Shown here in pieces: positions 12,416-23,449 of a stretch of 64,000 bases of DNA. The notes under the pieces are model-generated. The model did no database searches, was not told the DNA's origin, and worked only from the letters and a program-made list of their open reading frames with translations. Within the stretch, counting starts at the first letter, position 1, and every line of letters starts with the position of its first letter. The position numbers were made by a program, and so were the translations under genes. Source of the stretch: Pseudofabraea citricarpa (lineage: Eukaryota > Ascomycota > Leotiomycetes > Helotiales > Dermateaceae). The stretch is taken from contig JAPWGK010000008.1 in NCBI GenBank assembly GCA_029641185.1, positions 992,001 to 1,056,000 of the forward strand. Reading direction: 5' to 3'.

Positions 12416-13347
12416 TTAGGGAACTGAAATAGAGACCACTGCTATGACATCGTAGCCAAGAATACAGGCAAATTCAATTGCCATGTGGCCAATAGAACCC
12501 CCAGCACCAATTATGACAATAGTAGCTTCTTCGTTGGTATTAGCGCTGCTAGTTGCTGTATATCATGTCAGTGCCGTATTTCTCAAAGACTATTGACGAT
12601 ACTTACATTAACAGCAGTGTGCGCCGCTGATCCAGCACACATCATAGCAGCAGCTTGCTCAGAAGCAACTGTTTCTGGAATTCGGACTGCACAACTTGTA
12701 TGTACTCGGCAGAACTGCTGAAAAGTACCATGCTCATGAACACTAGTTACTCTCTGAAATGCGCACATGTCACCTCTGCTAAGTTGGCAATATGTGCAGT
12801 TTTCACAAGTCTTGGACATCCATCGAATCCCTACTCGCTGGCCGATTTCAAAGGCCTTGATGTCTGAGATTGTATTATTGATCCTTAGTGATGGGTCTTC
12901 CGCTCTCCCACTGCCAATACTAACAATAATGCCAATCCCTTCATGACCACCGACGTGAGGGGTCACAAACCCAGCCACTCCATCGGATTCTCCCAGAATA
13001 CCATTGTGAGTAGCATAATCGGTTGCGCATACCCCACTATGAGAAAGACGAACTAGTAATTCTCCAGAGGCAAGTTTCGGAATTTCTTTTTGAGCAAACT
13101 CTGCTGGAGTCTGTCCTCGAACGTGGACCTGAGCTGCAAGACCTTGCTTCGGAATCTTCTGGTCCTTTATTGATGACGTAAAAGTTGTCTGGAATTTTGT
13201 TGTGCATGCTTGGATTGGATTTTGAAAACTTGAAGTAAGATTAGATACATCATTCCTAGAGAAAGATAGTAAAGGCGTTTGATGTCGATGAAAAGGATTC
13301 CATTGTACCCAGAGCGGCACTCGAATAGCGGATACGTGCTCAGACAT
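12416..13347 (-). pseudogene. Zinc alcohol dehydrogenase, C-terminally truncated
   Basis: Medium-chain, Adh1-like zinc alcohol dehydrogenase. Exons 12603-13347 and 12416-12555 give 294 residues. The N-terminal catalytic domain is well preserved: catalytic-zinc Cys in SGVCATDY, His-Glu in GGHEGIG, and four structural-zinc cysteines in CENCTYCQLSRGDMC. The cofactor domain starts normally (VIIGAGGSIGHMAIEFA) but stops after one beta-alpha-beta unit, about 110-120 residues early. The next gene's 5' region follows directly, as if the 3' part had been deleted. An N-terminal extension of about 65 residues precedes the conserved fold and may be a targeting sequence or mis-assigned start. Without the rest of the NAD-binding domain it is unlikely to be active. 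Confidence 0.8.
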
Positions 13348-13834
13348 TCGAAATCTTTTGTTGCTTTTGAGCTATAGTAATTTCCATTGCCTTCTCTTTA
13401 TCAAATCATGACTGGGCGTAGATGAGCTGCAAGATAGGGAAGATACCATCTTTCTAATTTCTTACATTTCATCAGACGGAGAATGTGGAAGAACAGATGC
13501 GGAAGTTATGTTCCGGGACTAAATTCCGCTAGACAATCTTTGTGATTTGAAATTACCGATTGTATGAATAATCTATGCGTCATTGGCATATGTAACACTG
13601 TCAAAGGTACGTGATAGCCTAAAAAGCCAAGCATGGAGACGCAAAGAACAAGGTTTGAGATATGTTTGAAAATGGATACTTGAGCGTGGCCAACAATTTA
13701 CAATCCATAGGGTAGCCATTTGCCCGGAACTTAAGGGGATAGTCTGGGTGTAATTCACCAAGCATTAAAGATAATATTTAAAATAAATGGCACAGAATAA
13801 AAACTTTAATTTCCACTTAATATCAAGACTGGTT
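13348..13834. promoter_or_regulatory. Intergenic with inverted CGGAA...TTCCG repeat
   Basis: Upstream region of the dehydrogenase. At 13500-13515 lies CGGAA-6 nt-TTCCG, an inverted CGG-type repeat as bound by Zn2Cys6 dimers, inside the longer motif GCGGAAGTTA found again in neighbouring promoters. Nothing else recognised. Confidence 0.45.
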
Positions 13835-14318
13835 TTAAGTCGACGTGACTTTCCCAGTCAACTCCGGCCCATCATAAGCGGAGACCTCAATTTCAACACG
13901 CATATCATCTTCTCCCAATCTCGTAACGCCAACACAAGTCCAGATCGGCTGATGATCAGGCATCCATTTCGCAAAGTTCCTCACCATAGCCGCCAATGCC
14001 TCGTTGTTGATAGGAACATGGTATGAGTTCACTCTGAATACCTGTGACCATCCTTTTCCTCCCGCATCTTTCAAGTTAAGGTCAATGTTTGCAAATGCCT
14101 GGTCAATCTGCTCGTTGATTTCTTTGTAGAATTCGCCGGTGATTGGGTCCCATCCTCCTATAAATATTCAGCAATTGAACTTGAAAACTGGGAGATGTAC
14201 TCGTACCTTGTCCGGCACATTCAATACGTTCACCGACACGGACTGCTTGTGAATACCGGAAATTGGCAAGCTTTTCCTCGCCCTGCCCTTTATAAGCGTA
14301 ATATCGAAGGCTTGACAT
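13835..14318 (-). CDS. RidA/YjgF/UK114-family protein
   Basis: Family members hydrolyse reactive enamine/imine intermediates released by PLP enzymes or act in small-molecule breakdown pathways. Exons 14207-14318 and 13835-14157 (intron in phase 1) give 144 residues, the usual size. The core is visible as SQAVRVGERIECAGQG, then a WDPITGE segment, and near the end MRVEIEVSAY, which carries the conserved Arg that binds the substrate carboxylate. Spacing and strand pattern fit the trimeric RidA fold. It lies between the truncated dehydrogenase and the dead transporter, and may be a surviving catabolic gene of this block. GCGGAAGT-type motifs lie 125-230 bp upstream of its start. Confidence 0.88.
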
Positions 14319-14797
14319 GGTATATCTAGGTACAGGTAAATTTATCAGAAAATACAAGGTCGATGTCGAAGAACAAAAAAGCGGAAGAGAGGAAGTACCA
14401 TTCAATGTGACAGAGAGAAGTGTTATGTATGAATGTCGCTGAGGCGGAAGTTATTTTCCCCCATCACTTGAAGCGAATAAACTTCTGCTGAGGCGACCTA
14501 CTTAAGCGAGTAGCCGGAAGTTACTATCAAGCGGAAGATATTTCCCGATGGCTTATCACGGTTGCAACTTCGGCCCACGATTTTTAACTTACTAAACTGC
14601 ATGACAGCTAGCATTGGAAATGCCGTAAAAGCATATCTTATCATGGATCAAAGCTTTCATAAAGGGCACTCTTTCGCATGCTCAATGCTCCAGCAATCTG
14701 ATTCAGCAACAAGCATTCTATCCATTACCTTTTGCAGCCATTCTTCTTCTCTTTGAAAGTCTCCATAGTAGCCTTGCCACTAAGAATTTGCCAAAAT
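14319..14797. promoter_or_regulatory. Divergent promoter with three GCGGAAG-type motifs
   Basis: Between the RidA gene and the MFS pseudogene. It holds GGCGGAAGTTATTTTCCC (14443-14460), GCCGGAAGTTAC (14513-14524) and AGCGGAAGATATTTCCCG (14530-14547). Repetition within 105 bp and recurrence in the other promoters of this block suggests a shared regulator site. Confidence 0.5.
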
Positions 14798-16602
14798 ATG
14801 ATTTCCGTCAAGCAACTTGTTAGCTACGGCGTGGTGGCCAGCTCTAGTACGCGAGGTCCATCCTCAACTACCTCTACCTTTCTGACTTTTGCTTAGGCAT
14901 CTTGATTGGATTCGATTCGGGGTATCTGAATGGCGTGCTAGGATCTGCAGATTTTAACAATCGATTTGGAGAGACCCTTGATGGTGGAAAAACATACGCT
15001 CTAACATCTACAACTCGTGCGTTGTTTACTTCTATGCTGGCTGCTGGGACCCTCATTGGTTGTGTGCTTATAGCTTTCATTCCTATTAAGAGTAATTCGA
15101 TTCCTTACATACCATTATCAAACTAGAACTAACCGCCTCGTAGTTGGCCGAAAAGGTGCACTCGTTCTTGCGTCGATTATCTATAGCGTTGGAGTTGCTT
15201 TGCAAGTTGCGGCACCAAACGCAGCCGCCTTCATACTTGGCCGCGTTCTTCTTGGCCTGGCTCTTGGAATAATTTCAATCGTGGTAAGTTGTTATCACTG
15301 CAAGGGTATGACGAATAACTAAAAGGAATTATTTTCTAGTCACCAGCATACCTTATCGAAGCGTCTACTGTCGGGAATCGAGGATTTCTCATCTGCCTTT
15401 TCCAACAATTACTCAGTACTGGAAATGTGCTTGCTTGTGGAATAAGCTTAGGTACAGAGAGTCTCAGTGGAGATAAGACCTGGAGTCTGTGTTCTTGATG
15501 GTTTAATCGAAATGAAAAAGTGCTAACCTCTGTGTAGGAATTACTATAGCCATCCAGTTAGTCCTTACTCTGATTATATTTGTTGGCGGTATCTTTGCAG
15601 TCGAATCTCCAGTGACGTATCTCAAACTCGGCAAGCCAGAAGAAGCCCGCGTTGCAATTTCAGTTCTTCATAACCTGAATGAAGGATCAGAACAGATCGA
15701 AGAAAGCATTATGAGGCTCATTTCTGCATTGGAGGGCAATGGGAAGGGCAATGCAACTATTCTTGAGTATTTTCAAGGGATTGAAAGAAGACGAACTATG
15801 ATTGGTGTTGCCATGGGTTGGTTCACCATCGCTACTGGCATCACTTTCTGGTTTGGGTATGGCACAACGTTTTTCCAGGCCGCTGGTGTGGAAAACGCAT
15901 ATCTGGTATCTCTTGGTCTGGCTCTTGTCAATGCTGCTTTCACAGCTGTCTCCTTTTTTATGGTTGAGCGTGTCGGCCGTAGAGCAACTCTATTTTACGG
16001 CTCTACTGTCATGGGTATCACTCAGCTTGTTGCAGGCATTGTCCACACCAGTAAACCCGGCTCGTCTTCCGACCAAAATTGCCTAATTGTTTGTTCGGTT
16101 CTTTTTATTGCTGCCTATGCAAGTACCTGGGGACCTATTGGTTGGCTTACCATGAGTGAGCCTTTCTCTGCAAGAGGGCGCCAGAATCAGCAATCAATCA
16201 CCATGTTCGCATATTGGACAGCAACATGGGCCGTGTGATTTTGTACCCCTTATCTAGTAGACGATACTAGTAAAGGAGGAGCTGGTCTCGGTCCTAATAT
16301 TGCATATATGTGGTTTGGCCTCGTGATTGTTACTACGATATGGGCATATGTTTGTCTTCCAGAGTTGCGCAGACTTTCTCTCGCCCAGGTGTGTTTACCT
16401 TAAGTCCTCCCCTCGCATCTTTTTGTTACTAATATTTCTTGAGGTTGATATGCTTTTTGAATCTCACATCTCAGCATCGAGGACTGTCGCTTGGCAGCGA
16501 AGCCTTGCTGTGGAACCGAGGCATGAACACCACACTGGTGAAATCATCGTTGGGGAGGAAATGCTTTCTATATCAAAACCTGAGTCTTTGGAGAAGATAT
16601 AA
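14798..16602 (+). pseudogene. MFS sugar-type transporter with frameshift and in-frame stop
   Basis: Twelve-helix major facilitator (sugar porter) relative. Recognisable exons are 14798-15091, 15144-15283, 15340-15484, 15538-16388 and 16444-16602. Family motifs include ILIGFDSGYLNGVLG, VGRKGALVL, GRVLLGLALG, ERVGRR and a C-terminal SLAQ...LFE tail. Two lesions are seen. Near 14893 the frame needs one extra base to join the N-terminal piece to the first helix. At 16236-16238 a TGA interrupts the conserved segment between the last helices, after which the frame continues with normal transporter sequence to 16602. The intervening introns are all intact in phase, so decay looks recent. Truncated expression is possible but full function unlikely. 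Confidence 0.82.
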
Positions 16603-17791
16603 AATAATTTCGAAGTATCTAATATTGAACAATGTGCTTCCGGGCATCAAATCTACATTGTTGAACTTAATTTCCATCGACAGTACTGATAGTAGGGCCG
16701 ATATCAATATCGTTATACACCAAGAGTCAAGTTCAAAGAACTACTTACGTAAAATTTGTTCACTTCTTGCCTTAGAGGTCGCAATAATTGTCTAAGCTTT
16801 TTAACGGTGTTTATTGCTGCTTATTAAAGTATACAACAACTATTGCTTTGTATGATTATGCGTTTCCTTTTTAGGGTGTCTTGGTAAACTGAATGGATTC
16901 TGCTTATTCCAGTGATCAGTAAGTAACCAGAAATCAGAGGAGCATCCCTCATGGTAAAGCATGGATTGTGAAAATTGCCCCAATATGCGTAGAAATATGA
17001 TTGGTAGAGGTCTATCACGTTGCTATGATGCCTAAGTACGGTAGGTAGATTGGAATTTAGCAGCGTAAATATGTCACTACGTTATCTAGGTACCTATATG
17101 CATTAACTGGCTAGAAGAGCCTTGTACAGTTTGTTCAAACTGTGGAATGTTTCCGCATTCGGTGATGTAAGAGGCAGTTCCAGTGCAATAAAACCTGGTG
17201 AGTCTTAGCCTGAGTAGATAAACACCATTTCTTGGCAATGAAGTTTCGCCGCATTGGCGCTGCTTCTTGGCAACCCCATGTTTGCCGGAAGCTTCAAAGC
17301 GGTTGGGGCGGAAGTAAAGTTTCAGCTTCTGCGCATTTCATAGGACATCTAGGAATGCGGAGGGGAATAGTTTTGGGAAGGTAGTTCATGAAATTCCGGC
17401 CAGTTAGGATTCAGACAGAGCTTATCATGTCAGGCTTACTGTGCGCCTCATGCATCCAGATGGCGAAGCTCACATGCAGACAGCTGGCAAAGCTATGGAG
17501 ATATCTAGGTACATGAAGAATAGGATGGAACGCTACATTGCCATCATCACAATCCCATGTTTATGCATTAGCATCGGGTGGTCTGTCCGTGTCCGACCAA
17601 CAGGAAGAAGTAAGATGCCAATCTGGCTGATTGATCATGTAACAAGGCAATTAAATGCATGGAGTGGTAGCGATATCATACAACATGGCGCGATTCGTAA
17701 GGCAATCCTGTATAGCTCGTCCACAAAGTTCATAACACACACCAGCCCATGAGTTGATGGTTTGTGGCTTAACGTAATCCAACCGTACTAA
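16603..17791. promoter_or_regulatory. Intergenic, 1.19 kb, promoter of TF2
   Basis: No gene found; short ORFs lack family features. GCCGGAAGCTT (17284-17294) and GGCGGAAGTAAA (17307-17318) repeat the motif seen upstream of the dehydrogenase and RidA genes, about 480 bp before the TF2 start. The rest is AT-rich and unremarkable. Confidence 0.45.
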
Positions 17792-19763
17792 ATGCCGGAC
17801 ATCAGAAGTACACGAGGCTGCTGGACTTGCCGTCTCCGTCGGAAAAAGTGTGATGAAGTTCACCCACATTGTACTGTGTGTATAGGTTTGGGGATTTCCT
17901 GCGATGGTTATGGTCCCAAACCTGATTACATGGAAGGAGAAGAGAGATCACAACAGTGGCTGGAACATTTGAAAAAATCCATCAGGCAGACCCGTCCTCG
18001 AAAACGCAGAACTAAATCCGCTTCAAACTCATTATCGTTGGTTGGAAGCGAGATTACTACGAGACCTCGGTATGATCTGGAGATGCAGCATCAGCCAATA
18101 GATCTTACTCAATTGTCGTCTAGAAGCAATAGCCTGAGCATTGCATCTGAGGGCGATCAGCTAGAGTTTTTCACTGATTCGACTTTCGATGTCCAAATGG
18201 AGATTGGGCTGGATGAATCTATCTTCAAGCCAACAATGCAGTGGAACGCTCACAATTTCCTGTATCTGTCAGAAGAAGCCAGCTTAGCCGAATCCAACTT
18301 CGATCATCACTCTACTTCTAATCAACAAATCTTAGATCTTACTTCTCTGGATGCATCGGATGCTTTTCATCCAGCTGCTGAAACGCCTCGACCCCAAGCA
18401 ATAAGTGATTGGCGTCTATCAGCTGCATCAAACCTGGCGCCAACTTGGGAGAGCGAAGAACATGGCATGATACTTCTTATGTACTATTTTGACAACGACT
18501 TTTATCATGTGTTTCCCTTCTATCAGAAGGGTCTTCATACGTCAGGACGAGGTTGGCTATTAATGTTGGCTCTTCGGTCACCTGCCATGTATTATGCGAT
18601 TCTCAGTCTTAGTGCCTATCGTCTGCATCTTTTACGCAAATCAAATCGAACTGCAAATTACAGCGAGAGTGATCAAATGCTTTGGAGGCGTTATCATAGT
18701 TTGGCCCTCCATGAATTTGGGAACCACATTGAGCGACTTCGGATGCGGGATAGAACCAATAAGAAGGAGCAATTCAAAATGCATCTCGAGGCCATAGCAT
18801 GTGCTCTTCATTTGATTTCATTGCAGGTTAAGTTGTACAATATTCTAATGCTTGAATTAAACTAACAAGTTTTATCTCTAGATCATCAAGGGCCAGTCAG
18901 AAAATCTGCTTCTGCATATGAAAGCAGCAGCGGATATGATCATTTCAATGTTAGAATCTCAAAGGGACTCGCAACAGTCCCCGATAGGGAGCCAAGCAAA
19001 TGCAATCGATGAAATTCTGGTCGAGGCCGATAAGGATTCGCTAAAGTTTCTTGCAGGTGCAGTTATATTCATCGACATTCTCAGAGGTGTGTCAATACGA
19101 ACCATTCCATTTGTACATGGACATATTGAGGAAATTATTCAGTTGTATGAAGTTGATACCGAAAAGCTCTTCGGCTGTCAAACTTGGGTTTTGCTGTCAA
19201 TCAATAAGATCATGGAACTGGAACATTGGAAGCGCGAGGCGGAAAAGAAGAAAAATCTTAGCGTGATGGAACTTGTGACACACGCCACTTCAATTAAGAT
19301 CACATTGACGGATAGTCTTAAATGCTCCTCATTATCGGTTGGGCTGTCAGCAAGCACTAGTGATGTTTCTTCCAGTCCACCTTTATTAGTCACTGAAGCC
19401 TTTGCCCGCTCGGCTCTGACTTTGTTGCATGTCGTTGTTTCTGGTCCACATCCTAGCTTGAAAGAAATTCAGCAGAGTGTAGCTGCGACCATTCGAGTGT
19501 TCGATGTTTTCACCGATCTACGACTACTTCGAAGCGTAATATGGCCGTTATGTATCACCGGCTGCTTGGTGGCAACTGAGGAACAGAGGTTTTTCTTTGA
19601 AGAGCTTGCCCGTCGAGAAGGCTCTGAACAGGATACAGATGAGAGGCTGTGGAAAGCATTTGAGATAATGCGAACGTGTTGGAAGCTGAGAGATGATGGG
19701 AGAGGTGATGTTGATTGGACTACAGCTATGACGGATTTGGGATTTGAAATCACACTCATGTAA
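17792..19763 (+). CDS. Zn2Cys6 transcription factor, Fungal_trans_2 type (TF2)
   Basis: Regulator of 638 residues in two exons (17792-18826 and 18882-19763, phase 0). The binuclear zinc cluster is at the very N-terminus, GCWTCRLRRKKCDEVHPHC followed by CIGLGISCDGYG, with Cys spacing 2-6-5-2-6. A basic RKRR patch, a Ser-rich linker and an all-helical C-terminal domain of the PF11951 (Acr-2-like) type follow. It ends convergently with the first UstYa-like gene, only 272 bp away. It could control the peptide cluster to its right or the decaying catabolic block to its left. The shared CGGAAGT motif in its own promoter favours the left block. No stop or frameshift was seen. Confidence 0.9.
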
Positions 19764-20035
19764 GATGATATACCGAGGCCGAAACCCTTGAGTACAATAA
19801 TCAGTAAGAAGTGGAATTCGGTGCTCGGTAGCTGAGAATGGCTTTGATGGGTCTTGCGGTGTGCACCAGACTGACATAGTTGCGAGGATCTTTCTTTTGC
19901 CTTACAAATTACCAAAGTTATAATTTTCTCTTGAAATAAAGATTTTGACATTCATTTGAACGTCAACTAGTTCTATATCTTGAACTTCAAGAAACACCCT
20001 CAGCAATTTTCTTCCAAATTGACTCTTGTGCTCCC

Positions 20036-21166
20036 TCACCATGCGACATATGTCTCCCACTTCAATACCCACGGTTTGTTGGCACACCAAAGTTCGTCTT
20101 TCATAGCAAATTCCTCCAAAGCATGCAAGCAGTGATTTGTGTGACCAATGTCCATGTCTCTAGGATTAACATGAATCCCCTCTAATTGAGCCTTGTACAT
20201 TCTTCTCAAATGAACAATACAATGTGCTATGTGAAATCGATCGCCCATTGGAATACCATTTACTTCCTCTCTATCAGATCCAAGAAATTTTGCATTCAAA
20301 TGAAGGCCTTTCTGATAAACATTGAGTAGTGCTGGCCATCGTTTAATAAACCATTGCCGAACCTCCCTCTCAAAATCAGTAAATGATGTTTTCGGGATAA
20401 GTGTTTGATCATCAAGCCGGATGGTAAAGTCCGTGGGATTGAGATGGGACGGGAACCATGAGGTAATATTCTCAGATGTTATCCTTTCTCGGAGAATGGG
20501 ACCTATGTTACCCTTTGGCACCGGGTGCAGAATAAAATGGCCGTGATATATACCATCGGGTCGGGTACCTATGAAGTGAACAACGGAGATCATCAAGAGA
20601 AATGAGAACGACAATATCCCGGCAACAATGACAAGATATCGGTACCGAAGATGATGAGCCCAGAAAGATTGTATCCACTGTCGTCGAGGTGGGTGCTCGT
20701 GCAGGTCCTCAAGAAGAAACTCTTCCTTTTGCGAAAACTCAATTCCAGGTAGATGATCTGCAGTTCTAGCAAAAACTGCATAGCTCTTCGAGTTTATTGG
20801 TCCATTCCTAAAGAATTCAAGGATGCTATGCCTGCCTTGATGAAGGCCTTCAGAGATATTGATTGCAGCTTTGCGGACGTCAAAACAAGCATTCATTTCC
20901 ATTGGACTAACACAAATAAGATATGACCTGTGTTGTTCTTTTCTTCGAAATAGCGGTATAGCCTTCCATGGTGAATTTTCTTGGGGAAGGCAAGAAATAA
21001 TCAGAATATCTCGGTAGTCGTGTGCACAAAGGGTGAGTATAAGCTCTTCTAAACTGACAAGTTTTTTGTTGAGTTTTAGATGCCGAGAAACCAAAACTTT
21101 AACTTGCATTTGATGAAAATTGGAAGTGGCTAGCTGATAATTGAAATTCAAAGAAGCCATCTCCAT
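20036..21166 (-). CDS. UstYa-like (DUF3328-type) oxidase 1, long N-terminal extension
   Basis: Single exon, 376 residues. The C-terminal half has the UstYa layout: one transmembrane segment (about 178-198), then a lumenal domain with paired metal-binding type motifs HIAHC (312-316) and HTNHC (342-346). UstYa proteins in dikaritin pathways oxidise or cyclise core peptides. Unlike ordinary 230-280 residue members it carries about 170 extra residues before the membrane segment, with no domain I recognise. The first motif departs from the usual H-[QH]-L-H-C, placing it with protein 2 in a divergent subfamily. It is divergently transcribed from UstYa-like 2. Family assignment is by motif, so catalytic activity is inference. 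Confidence 0.72.
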   Translation of the reverse strand: MEMASLNFNYQLATSNFHQMQVKVLVSRHLKLNKKLVSLEELILTLCAHDYRDILIISCLPQENSPWKAIPLFRRKEQHRSYLICVSPMEMNACFDVRKAAINISEGLHQGRHSILEFFRNGPINSKSYAVFARTADHLPGIEFSQKEEFLLEDLHEHPPRRQWIQSFWAHHLRYRYLVIVAGILSFSFLLMISVVHFIGTRPDGIYHGHFILHPVPKGNIGPILRERITSENITSWFPSHLNPTDFTIRLDDQTLIPKTSFTDFEREVRQWFIKRWPALLNVYQKGLHLNAKFLGSDREEVNGIPMGDRFHIAHCIVHLRRMYKAQLEGIHVNPRDMDIGHTNHCLHALEEFAMKDELWCANKPWVLKWETYVAW

Positions 21167-21753
21167 ATTATCTCTGGTTCGTTAAGGAAAATAACAAAGT
21201 AAGGCGGGGTGTTGAAAAATTGCTTCGAGGCGAAGATGGCTAAATTTCTTTTGTGTATGGTGTAAAGGGTACATGCGAGGCTGCGTAATTCATAACATCG
21301 AGTGTAGCTTGCCAGACAGAATCAGGCAGATGAGCTAGCGAAGAAAGCCAATATATAAAAATGGCCAATTATCTTCGTTAACGCGGAGAACTGTTGTCTT
21401 AAGCGAGGCAGCTCTTTTTTCTCTCGTTACGCCGCTGCAAGATGTTTTTAATTTTGCAATGGTGAATACATGAGCAAACCCTTTCCTATAGTTCTGGACC
21501 AGTAAAATTAGTTAACGCGCAGTTTAACTAGCTGACAGGATTTTCAAACTAGAGTGAAAGACCCACGGATTTCTCATGTCAGCTTTTGCAACCTCTATTT
21601 GATTGACCATTAGAACAAAATATTCACCACTATTATCTTTGCATACCTTACACAGATTTGGCACTGGAGAAATACTCAGAGATAACATTGAGACATAGAA
21701 AATTCCTAACATGTCCCCATTTAAGTAAGCCACCATACGAAACTTCTTGTGTC
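21167..21753. promoter_or_regulatory. Divergent promoter between UstYa-like 1 and 2
   Basis: About 590 bp shared upstream region. Contains TTAACGCGGAGAA (near 21378) and GTTAACGCGCAG (near 21511), similar to each other, but too few copies to call a site. Confidence 0.35.
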
Positions 21754-22535
21754 ATGAAAACTCTGTTTTATCATTTTGTATCTATATTATTCCGTGCTTC
21801 AGATTGGTACAGAAATCTCTTCTAATATATCACAGAGTCCCAGAGCTTTCTTCGCAGAAATACACAGAAATTCCAGTCACAGAAACTTCAGAAGTCAAAA
21901 ATCCTTTACGGCAAAGAAACTTCGTCTCTTCAATTCCACTTCGGTGGCAATCCCAGAGCCAATTTCGTCGCTTAGTGATATTTATGATCGGCTCTGTCCT
22001 GCTTTTCGTCACTCTCATTTCTGTTGCTATCACACTGCCACAAAGAGGTCAATATCACCCTGCTCAAGTAAATTCTCATCAACGCCTACACTGCGGAAAC
22101 ACAACAGCTGAGGCAATCTCACTTGGTTGCGAATTCGATCTCCTAAGCTACAGCTGGACACCCGAACCATGTTTTGATCGAGAGACATCATCAGATTTCA
22201 AAGAATGGCTGCTCCGTGAAGATCGTCTGTTTTCTGCATGGCCATTCTACGCCGATCAAGCAGGAACTGAATGGATTCCAGACGAGACTGCATTATCTTT
22301 GAGGACTGGATCTACGACTTGGACTACACAAGAGGAGCACCTGGGTCATTGCATATTCCTGATGAGAAGGCTACATAAGGTAGCAGCGAATGAGGCGCGA
22401 ATGAACTCTCGATATGGAAATTGGGATCATACTGTTCATTGTACGAATGAGGTTTTGAAGGGATTGAACGGACCAACGTTGAAACAGAAAACTCTACTCC
22501 GATCTTATTTTGGGGTTTCCTTCGAAAAGTGCTGA
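21754..22535 (+). CDS. UstYa-like oxidase 2 (divergent subfamily)
   Basis: Membrane-anchored lumenal protein of about 247 residues. The frame from 21803 to 22535 is secure: a transmembrane segment encoded near 21969-22035, then a lumenal part with paired motifs HLGHC (22338-22352) and HTVHC (22425-22442). It has extra cysteines in CGNTTAEA, GCEFD and PEPCFD that may form disulfides. The start is uncertain. The frame lacks an ATG before the membrane helix (ATG at 21984), and the best guess is a tiny first exon at 21754-21764 joined across a 38 nt intron with a poor donor. It shares the R-[RM]-x-[HY]-K-A stretch after motif 1 with UstYa-like 1, its divergent neighbour. Confidence 0.68.
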
Positions 22536-23449
22536 GTTTGCCGAGAATTACATTGCTCAAAATCAGTCACTACAGTCTCATTCAATGGGTCTCCTGCAAA
22601 CCCTGCTTCTAAGTTCTAATTGTAAAAATTGTCATGCAAACAAAATAAATCACATCCATGTCATAACCGTGTACCCCGGTACTTCTTTCCTGCTTGTATT
22701 TGTGGATTATTCATGAATAGAAGGTGGAAGTATAACCTTGCATGATAACGACGCACAATTCAAGTTAATGTTGCTATCGCAGCGCATATCAGGAAAGCCT
22801 AGGAATGACTGCCGCATAAATTTGTGAGGGTTTTTTGTTTGCATGTGTTCGTGACCCGTTGAGTCTTTGCTCTAGCGAGCCGCGAAGACTTCTGGACTCG
22901 CCTGTTCCCATTTTCTTTCATTATGGTTGCCTAAATGCGCTGTCGATCTGCCATGAAGTCGCGCGGAACCTCGTCACGTCGACTTACCTCGCCTCGAGCT
23001 TGCCTCAATCACATCCAAGGATCTCTTGCAGCCCTTTCTACCTACCGACGCCCCACTGTTTGACCAAAAGACAGGTCAAAGGATGCAAGCTTATTTTCCA
23101 GCCAACCCATATTTCCATATTTTTCTAGTCCGACAGTCGAGAGCACATAACATAGAATTTGTCAAGTAAAGTCATGATCACTCTCTTGTTGGCAAGAATT
23201 AAGCGAATATCACAGGGGTAGATAGTAGGGCACTGGTGGTGGCTAAGTAATGTCTTCTAAAATGACGACGCAATTTTCATTTTAATGAATGTCTATTCAA
23301 TCGGACGGAAATTGAATTTTGTTCTTAAAGGCACTCTCTTCCCAAGACCCATTCTCCAGGGAAAACAGAATTACTAGTCAACGACATTATAAAGAGCTTG
23401 TGAATCTTTGCAGACATGTTCTATCCCCTCTCCATCAATATCTCCATCC
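22536..23449. other. Intergenic, about 0.9 kb
   Basis: Between convergent UstYa-like 2 and 3. The segment 23374-23449 still encodes, in a shifted frame, a C-terminal tail typical of UstYa proteins (see UstYa-like 3). Otherwise nothing recognised. Confidence 0.45.

Noticed and set aside
14798..14896. An alternative 41-nt intron (14856-14896) that would keep the MFS N-terminus in frame
   Set aside because: It removes most of the first membrane helix and has a weak donor; a one-base deletion fits the family sequence better.
16226..16263. Splicing out or programmed readthrough of the TGA in the transporter
   Set aside because: The possible GT...AG intron is under 30 nt and the TGA context (TGA-T) is not a known readthrough signal.
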